Positions 42,753-52,195 of a DNA stretch of 64,000 nucleotides are shown one piece after another. Below the pieces are notes generated by a model. The model did no database searches, was not told where the DNA came from, and saw nothing but the letters and a program-made list of their open reading frames with translations. The position numbers and the translations under genes are program-made. The first letter of the stretch is position 1. Each line of letters begins with the position of its first letter. Source of the stretch: JBBQUN01 sp963717115. Its GTDB lineage: Bacteria > Actinomycetota > Acidimicrobiia > Acidimicrobiales > SZUA-35. Location: NCBI GenBank assembly GCA_963717115.1, contig CAVQVO010000017.1:1116001-1180000 (forward strand), written 5' to 3'.

Positions 42753-44117
42753 ATGAGCCTCACCGACGTCGAATCGTCGATCCGCCTGGTCACCGAGGTG
42801 CCAGGACCCAAGAGCCAGGCGATCGTCGCCCGGCGCGAGGCCGCCACCCCGGCCGGGGCCTCGAAATTGACCCCGATCGCGATCGAACGGGCCCACGGGG
42901 CGATCGCCGTCGACGTCGACGGCAACCACTACATCGACCTGGCCGGTGGCATCGGCATGCTGGCGGTCGGCCACACGCCCCCGGCCCTGGTCGAGGCCAT
43001 CAAGCGCCAGGCCGATCAGCTGGTCAACATGTGCGCCATCGTCTCGACCATGGAACCCATGGTCGAGCTGTGCGAGACCCTCAACGACATCTTCCCCGGG
43101 CCCGGCCCCAACAAGAGCGTGCTCATGAACTCCGGGGCCGAGGCCGTCGAGACCGCCATCAACATCGCCCGGGCCTTCACCGGTCGCCAGGGCGTGGTGG
43201 TGTTCGACGGGGCCTATCACGGTCGCACCAACCTGACGATGTCGATGACGTCGAAGTTCGGACTGTTCAAGCGGGGCTTCGGGCCGTTCGCCCCCGAGGT
43301 CTACCGGTTCCCGTTCCCCAACACCTACCGCCGTCCCGACGAGATGTCGGTCGAGTCCTTCGTCGAGTGGCACGTCAAGAACCTCGAGCACTGCTTCACT
43401 GCCGTCGTCGAGCCGTCGCACGTGGCCGCCATCGTGATCGAGCCGGTCCAGGGCGAAGCCGGCTTCGTCCCGGCCCCGGCGGCGTTCGTCCGACGGCTCC
43501 GGGAGATCGCCGACGAGCACGGCATCCTGTTGATCGCCGACGAGATCCAGGCCGGCATGGGGCGCACCGGCACCCTCTGGTCGATCGAGCACTCCGGTGT
43601 CGTCCCCGATCTCCTCACCACCGCGAAGTCGTTGGCCGCCGGGATGCCGTTGTCGGCCGTCGTCGGCCGCGCCGACGTGATGAGCGCCCCGCACCCCGGC
43701 GGTCTCGGCGGCACCTATTCGGGCAACCCGATCGCCTGCGTCGCCGCCCTCGAGGCCATCAGGCAGATCAACACCCCCGAGTTCCTGGCGCGGGCCAACC
43801 AGGTGGGCGAACGGTTGCGCAGCCACCTCGAGGCCATCGCCGCAGCCAATCCCGGCTTCGTCGGCGACGTGCGCGGCGTCGGGCCCATGCTCGTGATGGA
43901 GATCGTCAAGGACGCATCGGCCAAGACGCCGTGGATGGAGGCCACCGCCGAGATCTGCGCCGAAACCGTCCGGCGGGGCGTCATCACGATCCGGGCCGGT
44001 CTGTTCTCGAACTGTGTCCGCTTCCTCCCGCCGCTGACGATCTCCGACGCCGAGATCGACGAGGCCATGGCCATCGTGGCGGCCACGGTCGCCGACGTCG
44101 CCACCACCATGTCGTGA
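42753..44117 (+). CDS. gabT: Class III aminotransferase (4-aminobutyrate type)
   Basis: A 454-residue PLP enzyme. The PLP Lys is Lys292 in TTAKSLAAGMPLSAVVGR; LLIADEIQAGMGRTGTLWSIEH and NSGAEAVETAINIARAFTGRQ are the class III signature. It matches 4-aminobutyrate aminotransferases, converting an omega-amino group with 2-oxoglutarate or pyruvate. GGGAG precedes the ATG by 7 bases. It is the first gene of a long run with a P1 peptidase, an ABC importer and an amidohydrolase, so the amine may come from an imported peptide or acyl-amine. Confidence 0.88.
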   Translation: MSLTDVESSIRLVTEVPGPKSQAIVARREAATPAGASKLTPIAIERAHGAIAVDVDGNHYIDLAGGIGMLAVGHTPPALVEAIKRQADQLVNMCAIVSTMEPMVELCETLNDIFPGPGPNKSVLMNSGAEAVETAINIARAFTGRQGVVVFDGAYHGRTNLTMSMTSKFGLFKRGFGPFAPEVYRFPFPNTYRRPDEMSVESFVEWHVKNLEHCFTAVVEPSHVAAIVIEPVQGEAGFVPAPAAFVRRLREIADEHGILLIADEIQAGMGRTGTLWSIEHSGVVPDLLTTAKSLAAGMPLSAVVGRADVMSAPHPGGLGGTYSGNPIACVAALEAIRQINTPEFLARANQVGERLRSHLEAIAAANPGFVGDVRGVGPMLVMEIVKDASAKTPWMEATAEICAETVRRGVITIRAGLFSNCVRFLPPLTISDAEIDEAMAIVAATVADVATTMS

Positions 44118-45241
44118 ACCGGCCCGCCCCCCGGCCCCGTCTGCGGGATCACGGGCTGACCATCGGCGCCCTGCCGGTGGGCCCGGCCAACGCCATCACC
44201 GACGTGGATGGCGTCCGGGTGGGGCACCGCACCCTCTGGATCGACGACGTCGACCCAGAGGGCAACCCGGTGATCGGCCGCACCGGTGTCACCGCCATCG
44301 TGCCGGCCCCGCTCGACGAGCTGTTCGCCGAGCCCATGGTCGGGGGCGTGTCGGTGCTCAACGGGGCCGGCGAGCTGACGGGTTCGATCGAGCTCGCCGA
44401 ATGGGGACTGCTCGAGACCCCGATCCTGTTGACCGGGACGTCCTCGGTCGGACGGGCCTACGACGCCGTCGTCGACGCCGTGTTCGACGCCGTGCCGAGC
44501 GCCGGGATCGACGACTTCGTGATCCCCGTCGTCGGCGAGTGCGACGACTCCTGGTTGGACCAGGCTCGGCGGCGGTTCGTCACCGTTGCCGACGCCCGGG
44601 CGGCCCTCGATGCCGCTCGGCAACGAGTCGGCCGGGCATGCCGTCGCCGAAGGAGCCGTTGGCGGTGGCACGGGCATGATCACCATGGGCTGCAAGGCCG
44701 GGATCGGCACGTCGTCGCGGCTCCTGCCGCTGTCCGGCTTCACCTTGGGCGTCCTGGTCATGACGAACTTCGGCTCCCTGGCCCAGCTCCGGGTGGCCGG
44801 CCGGCCGGTCGGTGAACGACTCGTCCGCGAGGGTTTCGCGACACCGGGCTTCGGGGGGCCGGCGATCGGCGCGCCCCCGCAACGACGCCGGGAGCTGCAT
44901 CGGGGTCGTTGCCACCGACGCCCCGCTCGACGCCCACCAGATGGGGCGGCTGGTCCGACGAGTGGGGCTCGGTCTGGCCCGCGTCGGTGGGGTGGCGCAC
45001 CACGGCAGCGGCGACATCTTCTGCGGCTTCACCACGGGCACCCGGCGACCGCGCAACGACACCGGGGTCTCGGCCTCGACGTCGTCTGGGTGATCAGGCG
45101 CTGAACCAGCTGTTCCAGGCCACCGTCGACGCCACCGAGGAAGCCGTTCTGAACGCGCTGTTCGTCGCCGATTCCGTCGTCGGTCGCGACGGCAACACTG
45201 CTCCGGGGCTCCCGGTCGAGTCCGTTCTGGCGTGGCTCTGA
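44114..45241 (+). CDS. P1-family peptidase (DmpA/BapA-like), with several frameshifts
   Basis: About 370 residues when joined. The N-terminus LTIGALPVGPANAITDVDGVRVGHRTL, GVTAIVPAP, and SVLNGAGELTGSIELAEWGLLETPI match DmpA aminopeptidases. The central block GAVGGGTGMITMGCKAGIGTSSR and VLVMTNFGSLAQLRVAGRPVGE, then CIGVVATDAPLDAHQMGRLVRR and QATVDATEEAVLNALFVADS, complete the family. The frame shifts near 44605, 44875 and 45090. P1 enzymes are self-cleaving Ntn-type hydrolases releasing N-terminal residues, including beta-amino acids. The GTG start overlaps the gabT stop. The indels may be sequence errors or show decay. Confidence 0.75.
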
Positions 45242-45249
45242 CGATCCGC

Positions 45250-45278
45250 TTGCGTCGAGACGTACGAGGGTGCATCAT
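45250..45278 (+). promoter_or_regulatory. Possible promoter of the ABC transporter genes
   Basis: TTGCGT (45250-45255), 17 bases, then CATCAT (45273-45278) precede the permease gene. A GAGGG/CCCTC hairpin (45266-45270 with 45281-45285) overlaps it. Both boxes match consensus only partly. Confidence 0.25.
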
Positions 45279-45364
45279 CGCCCTCTCCCGTGGGTCCGCC
45301 CGCGTGCAGTGATCGAAGGGAACCTCGTGGCCAGGGCGAGTGAGCAGCTGATCCGGATGCTGCC

Positions 45365-46330
45365 GTGAGGGCCTCGTTCGTGCTGCGCAAGGTCTTCGGG
45401 GCGCTCCTGACCCTCGCCTTCGTGCTGACGTTCAACTTCTTCCTCTTCCGTGTGGTCGAGGACAACCCGGTCGACTCGCTCTACCGGGGCCGGAACCTGT
45501 CACCGTCGCAGATCCAATCCCTCGAGGAGCGATTCGGGGTCAACGATCCGGTCGTGGTCCAGTTCGGCAAGTACCTGCGACAGACGGCCCAGCTCGATCT
45601 CGGCGTGTCGATCAAGAGCAGCCGACCCGTCAGCCAGGAGATCGGCGAGGCCTTCTGGCCGACCGTGTGGCTGGTCGGCACCGCCGCCGTCGCCTCGGCC
45701 CTGGTCGGCACGTGGCTGGGGATCATCTCGGGCTGGCGCCGCAACTCGGCTCTCGATTCCACGTCGACGGCCTTCTCGATGTTCACGTACTCGGTACCCG
45801 ACTTCTGGCTCGGGATGATCCTGCTGTCGCTGCTGTCGGTGAAGCTCGACCTGTTCCCGACCGGCGGCTTCCAGGACCCCGGTTCGCTCGCCACCGGGGT
45901 CTCGGCCTTCCTCGACAAGGCCCACCACATGTTCCTCCCGGCCCTCACGCTCATGCTGGCGTACGTCGGCGAGTACGCCATCGTCATGCGGGCATCGGTG
46001 CTCGACACCGTGCGCGAGGACTACCTCACCGTCGCCCGGGCCAAGGGCCTGCGAGACCTGCTGGTACGACGACGCCACGCCGTCCCCAACGCCCTCCTGC
46101 CGGTGGTGTCGCTGGCGGCGCTGAACTTCGGGTTCGTGCTCTCGGGCGCCATCGCCGTCGAGTCCGTCTTCTCCTGGCCCGGTCTCGGGCAGGAGACCTT
46201 CAACGCCGTGCGAGGCCCGGACTTCCCGATGCTCCAGGGACTGTTCCTGCTGTTCTCCACCGGGGTCATCGTCGCCAACCTGTTCGCCGACCTGCTCTAC
46301 GGCTACCTCGATCCCCGGGTACGGGTCTGA
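45365..46330 (+). CDS. Dipeptide-type ABC transporter permease (DppB-like)
   Basis: A 321-residue membrane protein with six hydrophobic segments. LEERFGVNDPVVVQFGKYLRQ is the DppB/OppB periplasmic start, and EDYLTVARAKGLRDLLVRRRHAVPNALLP is the EAA-loop that docks with the ATPase. It imports peptides or related solutes with the genes that follow. Confidence 0.9.
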   Translation: MRASFVLRKVFGALLTLAFVLTFNFFLFRVVEDNPVDSLYRGRNLSPSQIQSLEERFGVNDPVVVQFGKYLRQTAQLDLGVSIKSSRPVSQEIGEAFWPTVWLVGTAAVASALVGTWLGIISGWRRNSALDSTSTAFSMFTYSVPDFWLGMILLSLLSVKLDLFPTGGFQDPGSLATGVSAFLDKAHHMFLPALTLMLAYVGEYAIVMRASVLDTVREDYLTVARAKGLRDLLVRRRHAVPNALLPVVSLAALNFGFVLSGAIAVESVFSWPGLGQETFNAVRGPDFPMLQGLFLLFSTGVIVANLFADLLYGYLDPRVRV

Positions 46331-47205
46331 TGGCGGCGACCCTCACCGCCGGTGGGCCGGGATTCTGGGCCCGGTTCCGTTCCGACCGCATGGCCGTCAC
46401 GGGCCTCGTCATCCTGGTCGCATTCGGGCTCCTGGCGCTGCTCGCACCGCTCGTCTCGGACCGGGACGCGCTCGACGCGGTGAACTCGGTCGACAACCCG
46501 ACCTGGGCCTCGCCGGGCGGTGAGTTCCTGATGGGCACCGACAACCTCGGTCGCAGCGTCGCCGTCCAGTTCCTCTGGGGCTCGCGGACCAGCCTGTTCG
46601 TCGGGTTGATGGCGACCGTCCTCACCACGGCGATCGGCGCGTTCATCGGCATCGTGTCGGGCTTCTACGGCCGCTGGGTCGACAGCGTCCTGATGCGCCT
46701 GACCGACTGGTTCCTCGTCATCCCCTTCCTGCCGCTGGCGATCGTCCTGGCTGCGGTGCTCGGCCGGTCGGTGTGGAACATCATCTTCGTGATCGGGCTG
46801 ACGTCGTGGCCGGGGACGGCCCGGTTGCTCCGAGCCCAGGTGTTGACCATTCGCGAGCGGCTCTTCGTCGATCGGGCCCGGGCGCTCGGCGCCGGGCAGG
46901 CCCACCTGATCCGACGACACATCCTGCCCAACGTGGCTCCCCTCATCCTGGCCAACACCACGCTCGCCGTGCCGATCGCCATCCTGACCGAGACCACCCT
47001 GTCCTTCCTGGGTCTGGGGGATCCGAACGCGGCGTCGTGGGGACGATCGCTCGAGCAGTCGTTCGCGGCCGGGGCCATCGGCCGCGACGCCTGGTGGTAC
47101 TACCTGCCCGCCGGTCTCGGCATCGTGGCGGTCGTGCTGGCGTTCACGATGTGCGGCCGGGCACTCGAGGAGATCCTCGATCCTCGTCTGGGCGACCGAC
47201 GATGA
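46330..47205 (+). CDS. Dipeptide-type ABC transporter permease (DppC-like)
   Basis: A 291-residue permease. The N-terminus has the DppC lead with one membrane segment (AVTGLVILVAFGLLALLAPLVS), then GTDNLGRSVAVQFLWGSRTSL, and the EAA-loop VDRARALGAGQAHLIRRHILPNVAPLI. Its ATG shares one base with the upstream stop. Confidence 0.9.
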   Translation: MAATLTAGGPGFWARFRSDRMAVTGLVILVAFGLLALLAPLVSDRDALDAVNSVDNPTWASPGGEFLMGTDNLGRSVAVQFLWGSRTSLFVGLMATVLTTAIGAFIGIVSGFYGRWVDSVLMRLTDWFLVIPFLPLAIVLAAVLGRSVWNIIFVIGLTSWPGTARLLRAQVLTIRERLFVDRARALGAGQAHLIRRHILPNVAPLILANTTLAVPIAILTETTLSFLGLGDPNAASWGRSLEQSFAAGAIGRDAWWYYLPAGLGIVAVVLAFTMCGRALEEILDPRLGDRR

Positions 47206-48176
47206 GCCTGCTCGAACTGCGCGATCTGTCGATCACCTACCGGGTCGGACGAGGCGCCCAACGGCTCGAGGTGCCCGCGGTCCGCAACGTCGACCTGGTG
47301 CTCGAGGCCGGTGACACCCTCGGTCTGGCCGGAGAATCGGGTTGTGGCAAGTCGACGGTGGCCGGCGCCATCCTGCGCCTGCTCCCGGCGTCGACGGCGA
47401 TCACCGGCGAGATCCTGCTCGCCGGCGAAGACGTCCTCACCATGCGCCCCGGTCGCCTGCGGGCCGTGCGCTGGGCCGAGGCGGCCGTGGTGTTCCAGGG
47501 GGCGCTCCACTCGCTCAATCCGGTCCAGCGGGTCGGGGCACAGATCGCCGAGGCCATCCTGCTGCACGACGACGTGTCGAGCGCCGGGGCCGATCGCCGG
47601 GTCGAGGAGCTGTTCGAGAAGGTGGGGCTGCCTCGGAGCCGGGTCCGCGACTACCCCCATCAGCTCTCCGGCGGGCAACGGCAGCGGGTGCTGATCGCGC
47701 TCGCCCTGGCCTGTGACCCCAAGGTCCTGATCGCCGACGAGCCGACCACCGCCCTCGACGTGATGGTGCAGGCCCAGATCCTCGACCTGCTGGCCGACCT
47801 CCAACGCGACCAGGGAATGGCGGTGATCTTCATCACCCACGATCTGTCGGTGCTGCGCTCGTCGTGCGAACGTCTCGCGGTGATGTATGCGGGGCGCATC
47901 GTCGAGCACGGCCCGTCCGAGGCGGTGTTCGACGCGCCGGATCACCCCTACACGAGGGCGCTGGCCGCTGCGTTCCCCACCATCGGGGACCCGGCGTCGC
48001 GGATGGCCCCGAGCGGGCTGGGTGGCGATCCGCCCGATCCGACCAACCTCCCCGCGGGATGCTCCTTCCATCCCCGCTGCCCCGTCTCGGTCGACGCCTG
48101 CCGCACCCAGACCGTCGAGCTGCGCCGGGCGAGCCCGGCCCGCCATGCGGCCTGCCTGCTCGTGGAGCCGTCGTGA
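47202..48176 (+). CDS. Dipeptide-type ABC transporter ATP-binding protein (DppD-like)
   Basis: A 324-residue ATPase. Walker A is GESGCGKST (44-52), the signature is LSGGQRQR, Walker B is VLIADEPT, and the C-terminal oligopeptide domain has the Cys-rich segment AGCSFHPRCPVSVDAC that is typical of Dpp/Opp ATPases and can hold an iron-sulfur cluster. It overlaps the neighbouring genes by four bases each. Confidence 0.92.
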   Translation: MSLLELRDLSITYRVGRGAQRLEVPAVRNVDLVLEAGDTLGLAGESGCGKSTVAGAILRLLPASTAITGEILLAGEDVLTMRPGRLRAVRWAEAAVVFQGALHSLNPVQRVGAQIAEAILLHDDVSSAGADRRVEELFEKVGLPRSRVRDYPHQLSGGQRQRVLIALALACDPKVLIADEPTTALDVMVQAQILDLLADLQRDQGMAVIFITHDLSVLRSSCERLAVMYAGRIVEHGPSEAVFDAPDHPYTRALAAAFPTIGDPASRMAPSGLGGDPPDPTNLPAGCSFHPRCPVSVDACRTQTVELRRASPARHAACLLVEPS

Positions 48177-49153
48177 CCGCGACCGGCCAGGCGACGTCGA
48201 CCTCGCTGCTCGAACTCGAGGGTCTTCGGGTCTCGTTCCGCTCGGGGAAGAAGGTCGTGCGCGCCGTCGACGGGGTCGATCTGACGATCGGCCGGCAGGA
48301 GATCGTCGCCCTCGTCGGGGAGTCCGGCTGCGGCAAGACCACCCTGATTCGGTCGATCATCGGCCTCGAGCGTTCGACCGACGGCCAGATCCGCTTCGAG
48401 GGATCGCCCGTGTCGCCCCGGCAGATGCGCGATCTGCGGCGTCGGGTCCAGATGATCTTCCAGGACCCGACCGGTGCGCTCAATCCCCGCCACACCGTGG
48501 CCCAGGCGGTCATGGAGGGTCTGCAGATCCACGAGGTCCCCGGCGACCATCGAACGCTGGCCGCCGAGGCGTTGGCCCGGGCCGGCCTCCGACCGCCCGA
48601 GCGGTTCCTCGACCGGTACGCCCACGAGATCTCGGGCGGGCAACGCCAGCGGGTGCTGATCGCCGGGGCCATCGCCCTCGATCCCACGCTGCTGCTGGCC
48701 GATGAACCCGTCGCCAGTCTCGACGCCTCCATCCGCGGCGAGATCCTGGCCCTGATGCGGTCGCTCGTCGACGAGCACGGCCTGTCGATGATCGTGGTCA
48801 CCCACGACCTGGGCCTGGCCTGGAACATCGCCGACCGGATCGCCGTGATGTACCTCGGGCGGATCGTCGAGCAGGGGCCGACCGAGGAGCTCCTGGCCGA
48901 TCCGAAACACCCCTACACCCGGGCCCTGCTGTCGGTGGTTCCCGAGGCCGAGCGGATGGAGCAGCAGATCCTCGAGGGCGAGACCCCGGACGCCTCCCAG
49001 ATCCCGACCGGTTGCCGCTTCCATCCCCGCTGTCCGGTGGTGGCGTCGGGCGAGGCGGACCGTCTCGGTATCGCCGATCGTTGTCGTGGCGAAGACCCGG
49101 TCCGGATCGCGCTCGGTTCCCGCGACGCCGCCTGCCATCTCGTCAATCCCTGA
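48173..49153 (+). CDS. Dipeptide-type ABC transporter ATP-binding protein (DppF-like)
   Basis: A 326-residue ATPase. Walker A GESGCGKTT, signature ISGGQRQR, Walker B LLLADEPV and the C-terminal Cys segment CRFHPRCPVVASGEAD followed by RCRGEDP are present. Together with the previous ATPase it forms the usual heterodimeric motor of a Dpp/Opp importer. Confidence 0.92.
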   Translation: MTATGQATSTSLLELEGLRVSFRSGKKVVRAVDGVDLTIGRQEIVALVGESGCGKTTLIRSIIGLERSTDGQIRFEGSPVSPRQMRDLRRRVQMIFQDPTGALNPRHTVAQAVMEGLQIHEVPGDHRTLAAEALARAGLRPPERFLDRYAHEISGGQRQRVLIAGAIALDPTLLLADEPVASLDASIRGEILALMRSLVDEHGLSMIVVTHDLGLAWNIADRIAVMYLGRIVEQGPTEELLADPKHPYTRALLSVVPEAERMEQQILEGETPDASQIPTGCRFHPRCPVVASGEADRLGIADRCRGEDPVRIALGSRDAACHLVNP

Positions 49154-49161
49154 GGTCGGCC

Positions 49162-50220
49162 GTGATCCGGATGCCCGTGGTGTTCTCCGAGCGACACATC
49201 GGCCACGCTCCCGGCGGTGGCTCGTGGCTCGGCGTCTGGATCCCCGGCGACGAGGAGCCGGAGCGGGGAGCGGCGCTCCTGGCCGGGCTCGGCGAGGTGC
49301 GCTGCCTCGGCCCCACCGAGCACGGGCTCGAGCCGATCCTGGCCGTCCACGATCGGGCCATGGTCGACTTCCTGGCCACGGCCCACCAACGATGGGTCGA
49401 GGCCGGCCATCCCGATGATCCCGGACAGCCCAACGTGGTGCCCTACCTCGTGCCTCGGGGCCGGATCCAGCGCCCGCCGACGACCGTTCGAGCCGACGTG
49501 GGCCGGTTCGCCGCCGACACGCTCACCGTCGTCAGCGCCGGCACCTACGACGCCGCCCGGGCCGCGATCGACTGCTGCCTGACCGCCGCCGATCTGGTAC
49601 TCGCCGGGGAGCCGGCGGCCTACGCCGCGGTCCGGCCACCCGGACACCATGCCGGTCGGGACTACTACGGCGGATCGTGCTACCTGAACAACGCCGCGGT
49701 GACCGCGCAGTACCTGCGGCAGCGGGGCGTCGAACGGGTGTCGATCATCGACATCGACGCCCACCATGGCAACGGGATCCAGGATCTCTTCTACGAACGC
49801 GGGGACGTGTCCTACGCCAGCGTCCACGTCGATCCCGGCGCCGGCTGGTACCCGCATTTCTGCGGCTACGCCGACGAACGAGGCGACGGTGCCGGGTTCG
49901 GCACGAACCACAACCGCCCGCTGCTCCCCGGGTCCGACACCGAGACCTGGGTCGCGGCGCTGTCGGAGCTGATCGAGCGAACCCGACCCTTCGGGGCCGA
50001 CGCGCTGGTCGTGGCACTCGGCGTCGACGCCGCAACCGGCGATCCCGAGAGTCCGCTCGAGGTCGATGCTGCCGGCTTCGCGGCTGCCGGTGAACGGCTC
50101 GGCGGCCTCGGTCTGCCGACGGTGTTCGTCCAGGAGGGCGGGTACGACCTCGCCGCCCTCGGACCGCTCGTCTCCTGCGTCCTCGAGGGCTTCGAGTCCT
50201 CCCGTCCATCCCCGGAGTGA
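49162..50220 (+). CDS. Histone-deacetylase-family amidohydrolase (acetylpolyamine amidohydrolase-like)
   Basis: A 352-residue zinc amidohydrolase. AAVRPPGHHAGRDYYGG (catalytic His pair, about residue 163) and IIDIDAHHGNGIQDLFY (zinc ligands Asp/His, about 198) are intact; ALGVDAATGDPESPLEV supplies the last Asp. In bacteria this group deacetylates acetylpolyamines or related N-acyl amines. Beside an importer and an aminotransferase, it may free the amine end of an imported acyl-amine. GAGG lies 6 bases before the GTG start. Confidence 0.88.
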   Translation: MIRMPVVFSERHIGHAPGGGSWLGVWIPGDEEPERGAALLAGLGEVRCLGPTEHGLEPILAVHDRAMVDFLATAHQRWVEAGHPDDPGQPNVVPYLVPRGRIQRPPTTVRADVGRFAADTLTVVSAGTYDAARAAIDCCLTAADLVLAGEPAAYAAVRPPGHHAGRDYYGGSCYLNNAAVTAQYLRQRGVERVSIIDIDAHHGNGIQDLFYERGDVSYASVHVDPGAGWYPHFCGYADERGDGAGFGTNHNRPLLPGSDTETWVAALSELIERTRPFGADALVVALGVDAATGDPESPLEVDAAGFAAAGERLGGLGLPTVFVQEGGYDLAALGPLVSCVLEGFESSRPSPE

Positions 50221-50224
50221 AGCC

Positions 50225-52108
50225 ATGGCCCCCCACCAACCCACCCTCGCCGGTCCGGTCACCGGCGTGATCGAGCACGGCGGGATCCCCGTGCCGCCCC
50301 GGCCCGAGGCCGTTCCGCCACCGCACTGGCGGCTCGAGGCCATCAGCAGCGTCGAGCGACCCCGCCAGCCCCACGTCGTCGACGGCACGATCGCCCTCAT
50401 CGTCGATCGTGACACCTCCGACGTCTGGGTCCTCGGGGGAACCGAGCAGCCCCCGCAACGCTGGACCGTCGATCGGGCGATCGCCCCGTTCTGGGAGGAC
50501 ACCGGCCCCCGCCTGGCTCCCGATGGGTCGACCGTCGCCTACACGAACCGCGGATGGGTCTGGATCACCGCCGGTGGGGTGCCCCGCCGGTTGGCCGAGG
50601 CCGGGTCACCGGTCTGGCTCGACGCCGGCCGGCTGATCGTCGAGGTCGACAAGGACGATCACGGCGTCTTGGGTCTGATCGACCTGGGGGAGCCGGCGGC
50701 CGAGGCCGTCGGCCGCACGACGACCGCCTGGGTGGCGCCCCTCCTCGACCTGCCCGGTGATCTCGGTGAGGTCGCCGTCTCGCCCGACGGCACCCGACTG
50801 GTTGCGGTGCGCTCCCCGCGGGACGACCTCAACGCCAGTCGCCTCGTCGTGTTCGAGCCGGTCTCGGGCTCGGTCGTCGAGCTCGACGGGCCGCCGGCGA
50901 TGCACGACCGGGGGCCGGTCTGGTCGCCCGACGGTCGTCGCATCGTCTTCGCGTCCGAGGCCCCGGGTTGGTACGAGCTCCATCTCTGGGACCCGGCGAC
51001 CGGGTCCCGAACCCCGCTCACCGAATCCGGCGCCGACTTCTCCGAGCCCGCGTGGTCGGCCGCCGGGCTGGCGGCGATCCGGACCCGCCACGGCGTCGGC
51101 GACCTCGTCACCGTCGATCCCGATGCCGCCCCCGGCTCGGCCGGCCAGGTGGTCGTGGTCGCCGAGGGAGGGGTGTGGTCGTCGCCGTGCTGGTCGGGGG
51201 GTGACCTGATCGCGGTGCACGAGGCTCCCGACATCGCGCCGCGCCTGGTCCGGGTGTCGCCGTCGTCGGGCGCCACCGAACCCGGAACGATCACCGAGGT
51301 CTGGGCACCGACCCCCCGGGCGGTTCGGCTGGCCCCCCACGTGATCCCCGAGCATGTCTGGTACCCCGCACCCGGGGGCGACGTGCCGGCGTTCCTGTAC
51401 CGGCCCCGGGCCGCCTCGGCCGAGACCCCCGTTGCGGCGATCGTGCATCCACACGGCGGGCCGACCTCGCACTACGGGGCGGAGTGGGACGGGGTGGCCC
51501 AGTACTTCGTCGACAAGGGCTACGCCTGGCTCGCCCCGAACTTCAAGGGCAGCACCAGCTACGGACGCGACCACGAGCGCGCCGATCACGGCGAGTGGGG
51601 GGTCGTCGACACCCAGGACTGCCTGGCCGCCCACGAGTGGCTCGCCGGTCAGGACTGGGTCGATGCTCGGCGGATCGGCATCTTCGGCGCCAGCTACGGC
51701 TCCTACATGGCCCTGCTGTCGCTGGTCGACGGAGATCGATTCGCCTGCGGCGTCGCCAAGTACGGCGACTGCGACATCCTGACGAGCTGGGCCCAGGGGG
51801 ATCGCCTGGGTCGGCTCGACCTCGAACGCATGATGGGCCATCCCGCCGGGGACCCCACCGGCTACCGCACCGGCTCACCGATCCATCGCATCGAGTCGAT
51901 CTCGGCTCCCATCCTGATCGCCCACGGCGAGCGCGACGACCGGGTCCATCCGAACCAATCGATCGAACTGGTCGAGGCCCTCCGGCGGATCGGCGCCACC
52001 TACGAGTACGTGACCTACCCGACCGAGGGCCACGGCTTCCTGCGTCGTGACCCGTTCCTCGATTTCTACGCCCGCCTGGAGCGCTTCCTCGACTGGTACC
52101 TGATGTAG
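50225..52108 (+). CDS. S9-family prolyl oligopeptidase
   Basis: A 627-residue serine peptidase. An N-terminal beta-propeller with WD40-like strands (GEVAVSPDGTRLVAV, GPVWSPDGRRIVFAS) covers about 60-380. The C-terminal hydrolase has Ser490 in GIFGASYGSYMA, Asp in AHGERDDRVHPNQS and His in PTEGHGFLRR. No signal peptide, so it cleaves short peptides after import. Next to the P1 peptidase and the ABC importer it suggests peptide use. Confidence 0.9.
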   Translation: MAPHQPTLAGPVTGVIEHGGIPVPPRPEAVPPPHWRLEAISSVERPRQPHVVDGTIALIVDRDTSDVWVLGGTEQPPQRWTVDRAIAPFWEDTGPRLAPDGSTVAYTNRGWVWITAGGVPRRLAEAGSPVWLDAGRLIVEVDKDDHGVLGLIDLGEPAAEAVGRTTTAWVAPLLDLPGDLGEVAVSPDGTRLVAVRSPRDDLNASRLVVFEPVSGSVVELDGPPAMHDRGPVWSPDGRRIVFASEAPGWYELHLWDPATGSRTPLTESGADFSEPAWSAAGLAAIRTRHGVGDLVTVDPDAAPGSAGQVVVVAEGGVWSSPCWSGGDLIAVHEAPDIAPRLVRVSPSSGATEPGTITEVWAPTPRAVRLAPHVIPEHVWYPAPGGDVPAFLYRPRAASAETPVAAIVHPHGGPTSHYGAEWDGVAQYFVDKGYAWLAPNFKGSTSYGRDHERADHGEWGVVDTQDCLAAHEWLAGQDWVDARRIGIFGASYGSYMALLSLVDGDRFACGVAKYGDCDILTSWAQGDRLGRLDLERMMGHPAGDPTGYRTGSPIHRIESISAPILIAHGERDDRVHPNQSIELVEALRRIGATYEYVTYPTEGHGFLRRDPFLDFYARLERFLDWYLM

Positions 52109-52162
52109 CGGCCGGCGACGCTTGCCTTGGGCCACCATCGGGAGCAGTATTCTCGCCATCCC

Positions 52163-52178
52163 GCAGGCTTCGGCCTGC
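52163..52178 (+). terminator. UUCG-capped hairpin before the solute-binding protein gene
   Basis: GCAGGC (52163-52168), loop TTCG, GCCTGC (52173-52178) is a perfect, very stable tetraloop hairpin 18 bases before the ATG at 52196. It may end the upstream transcript or protect a processed SBP mRNA. Confidence 0.5.
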
Positions 52179-52195
52179 CCGAATGATGGTTGGTC

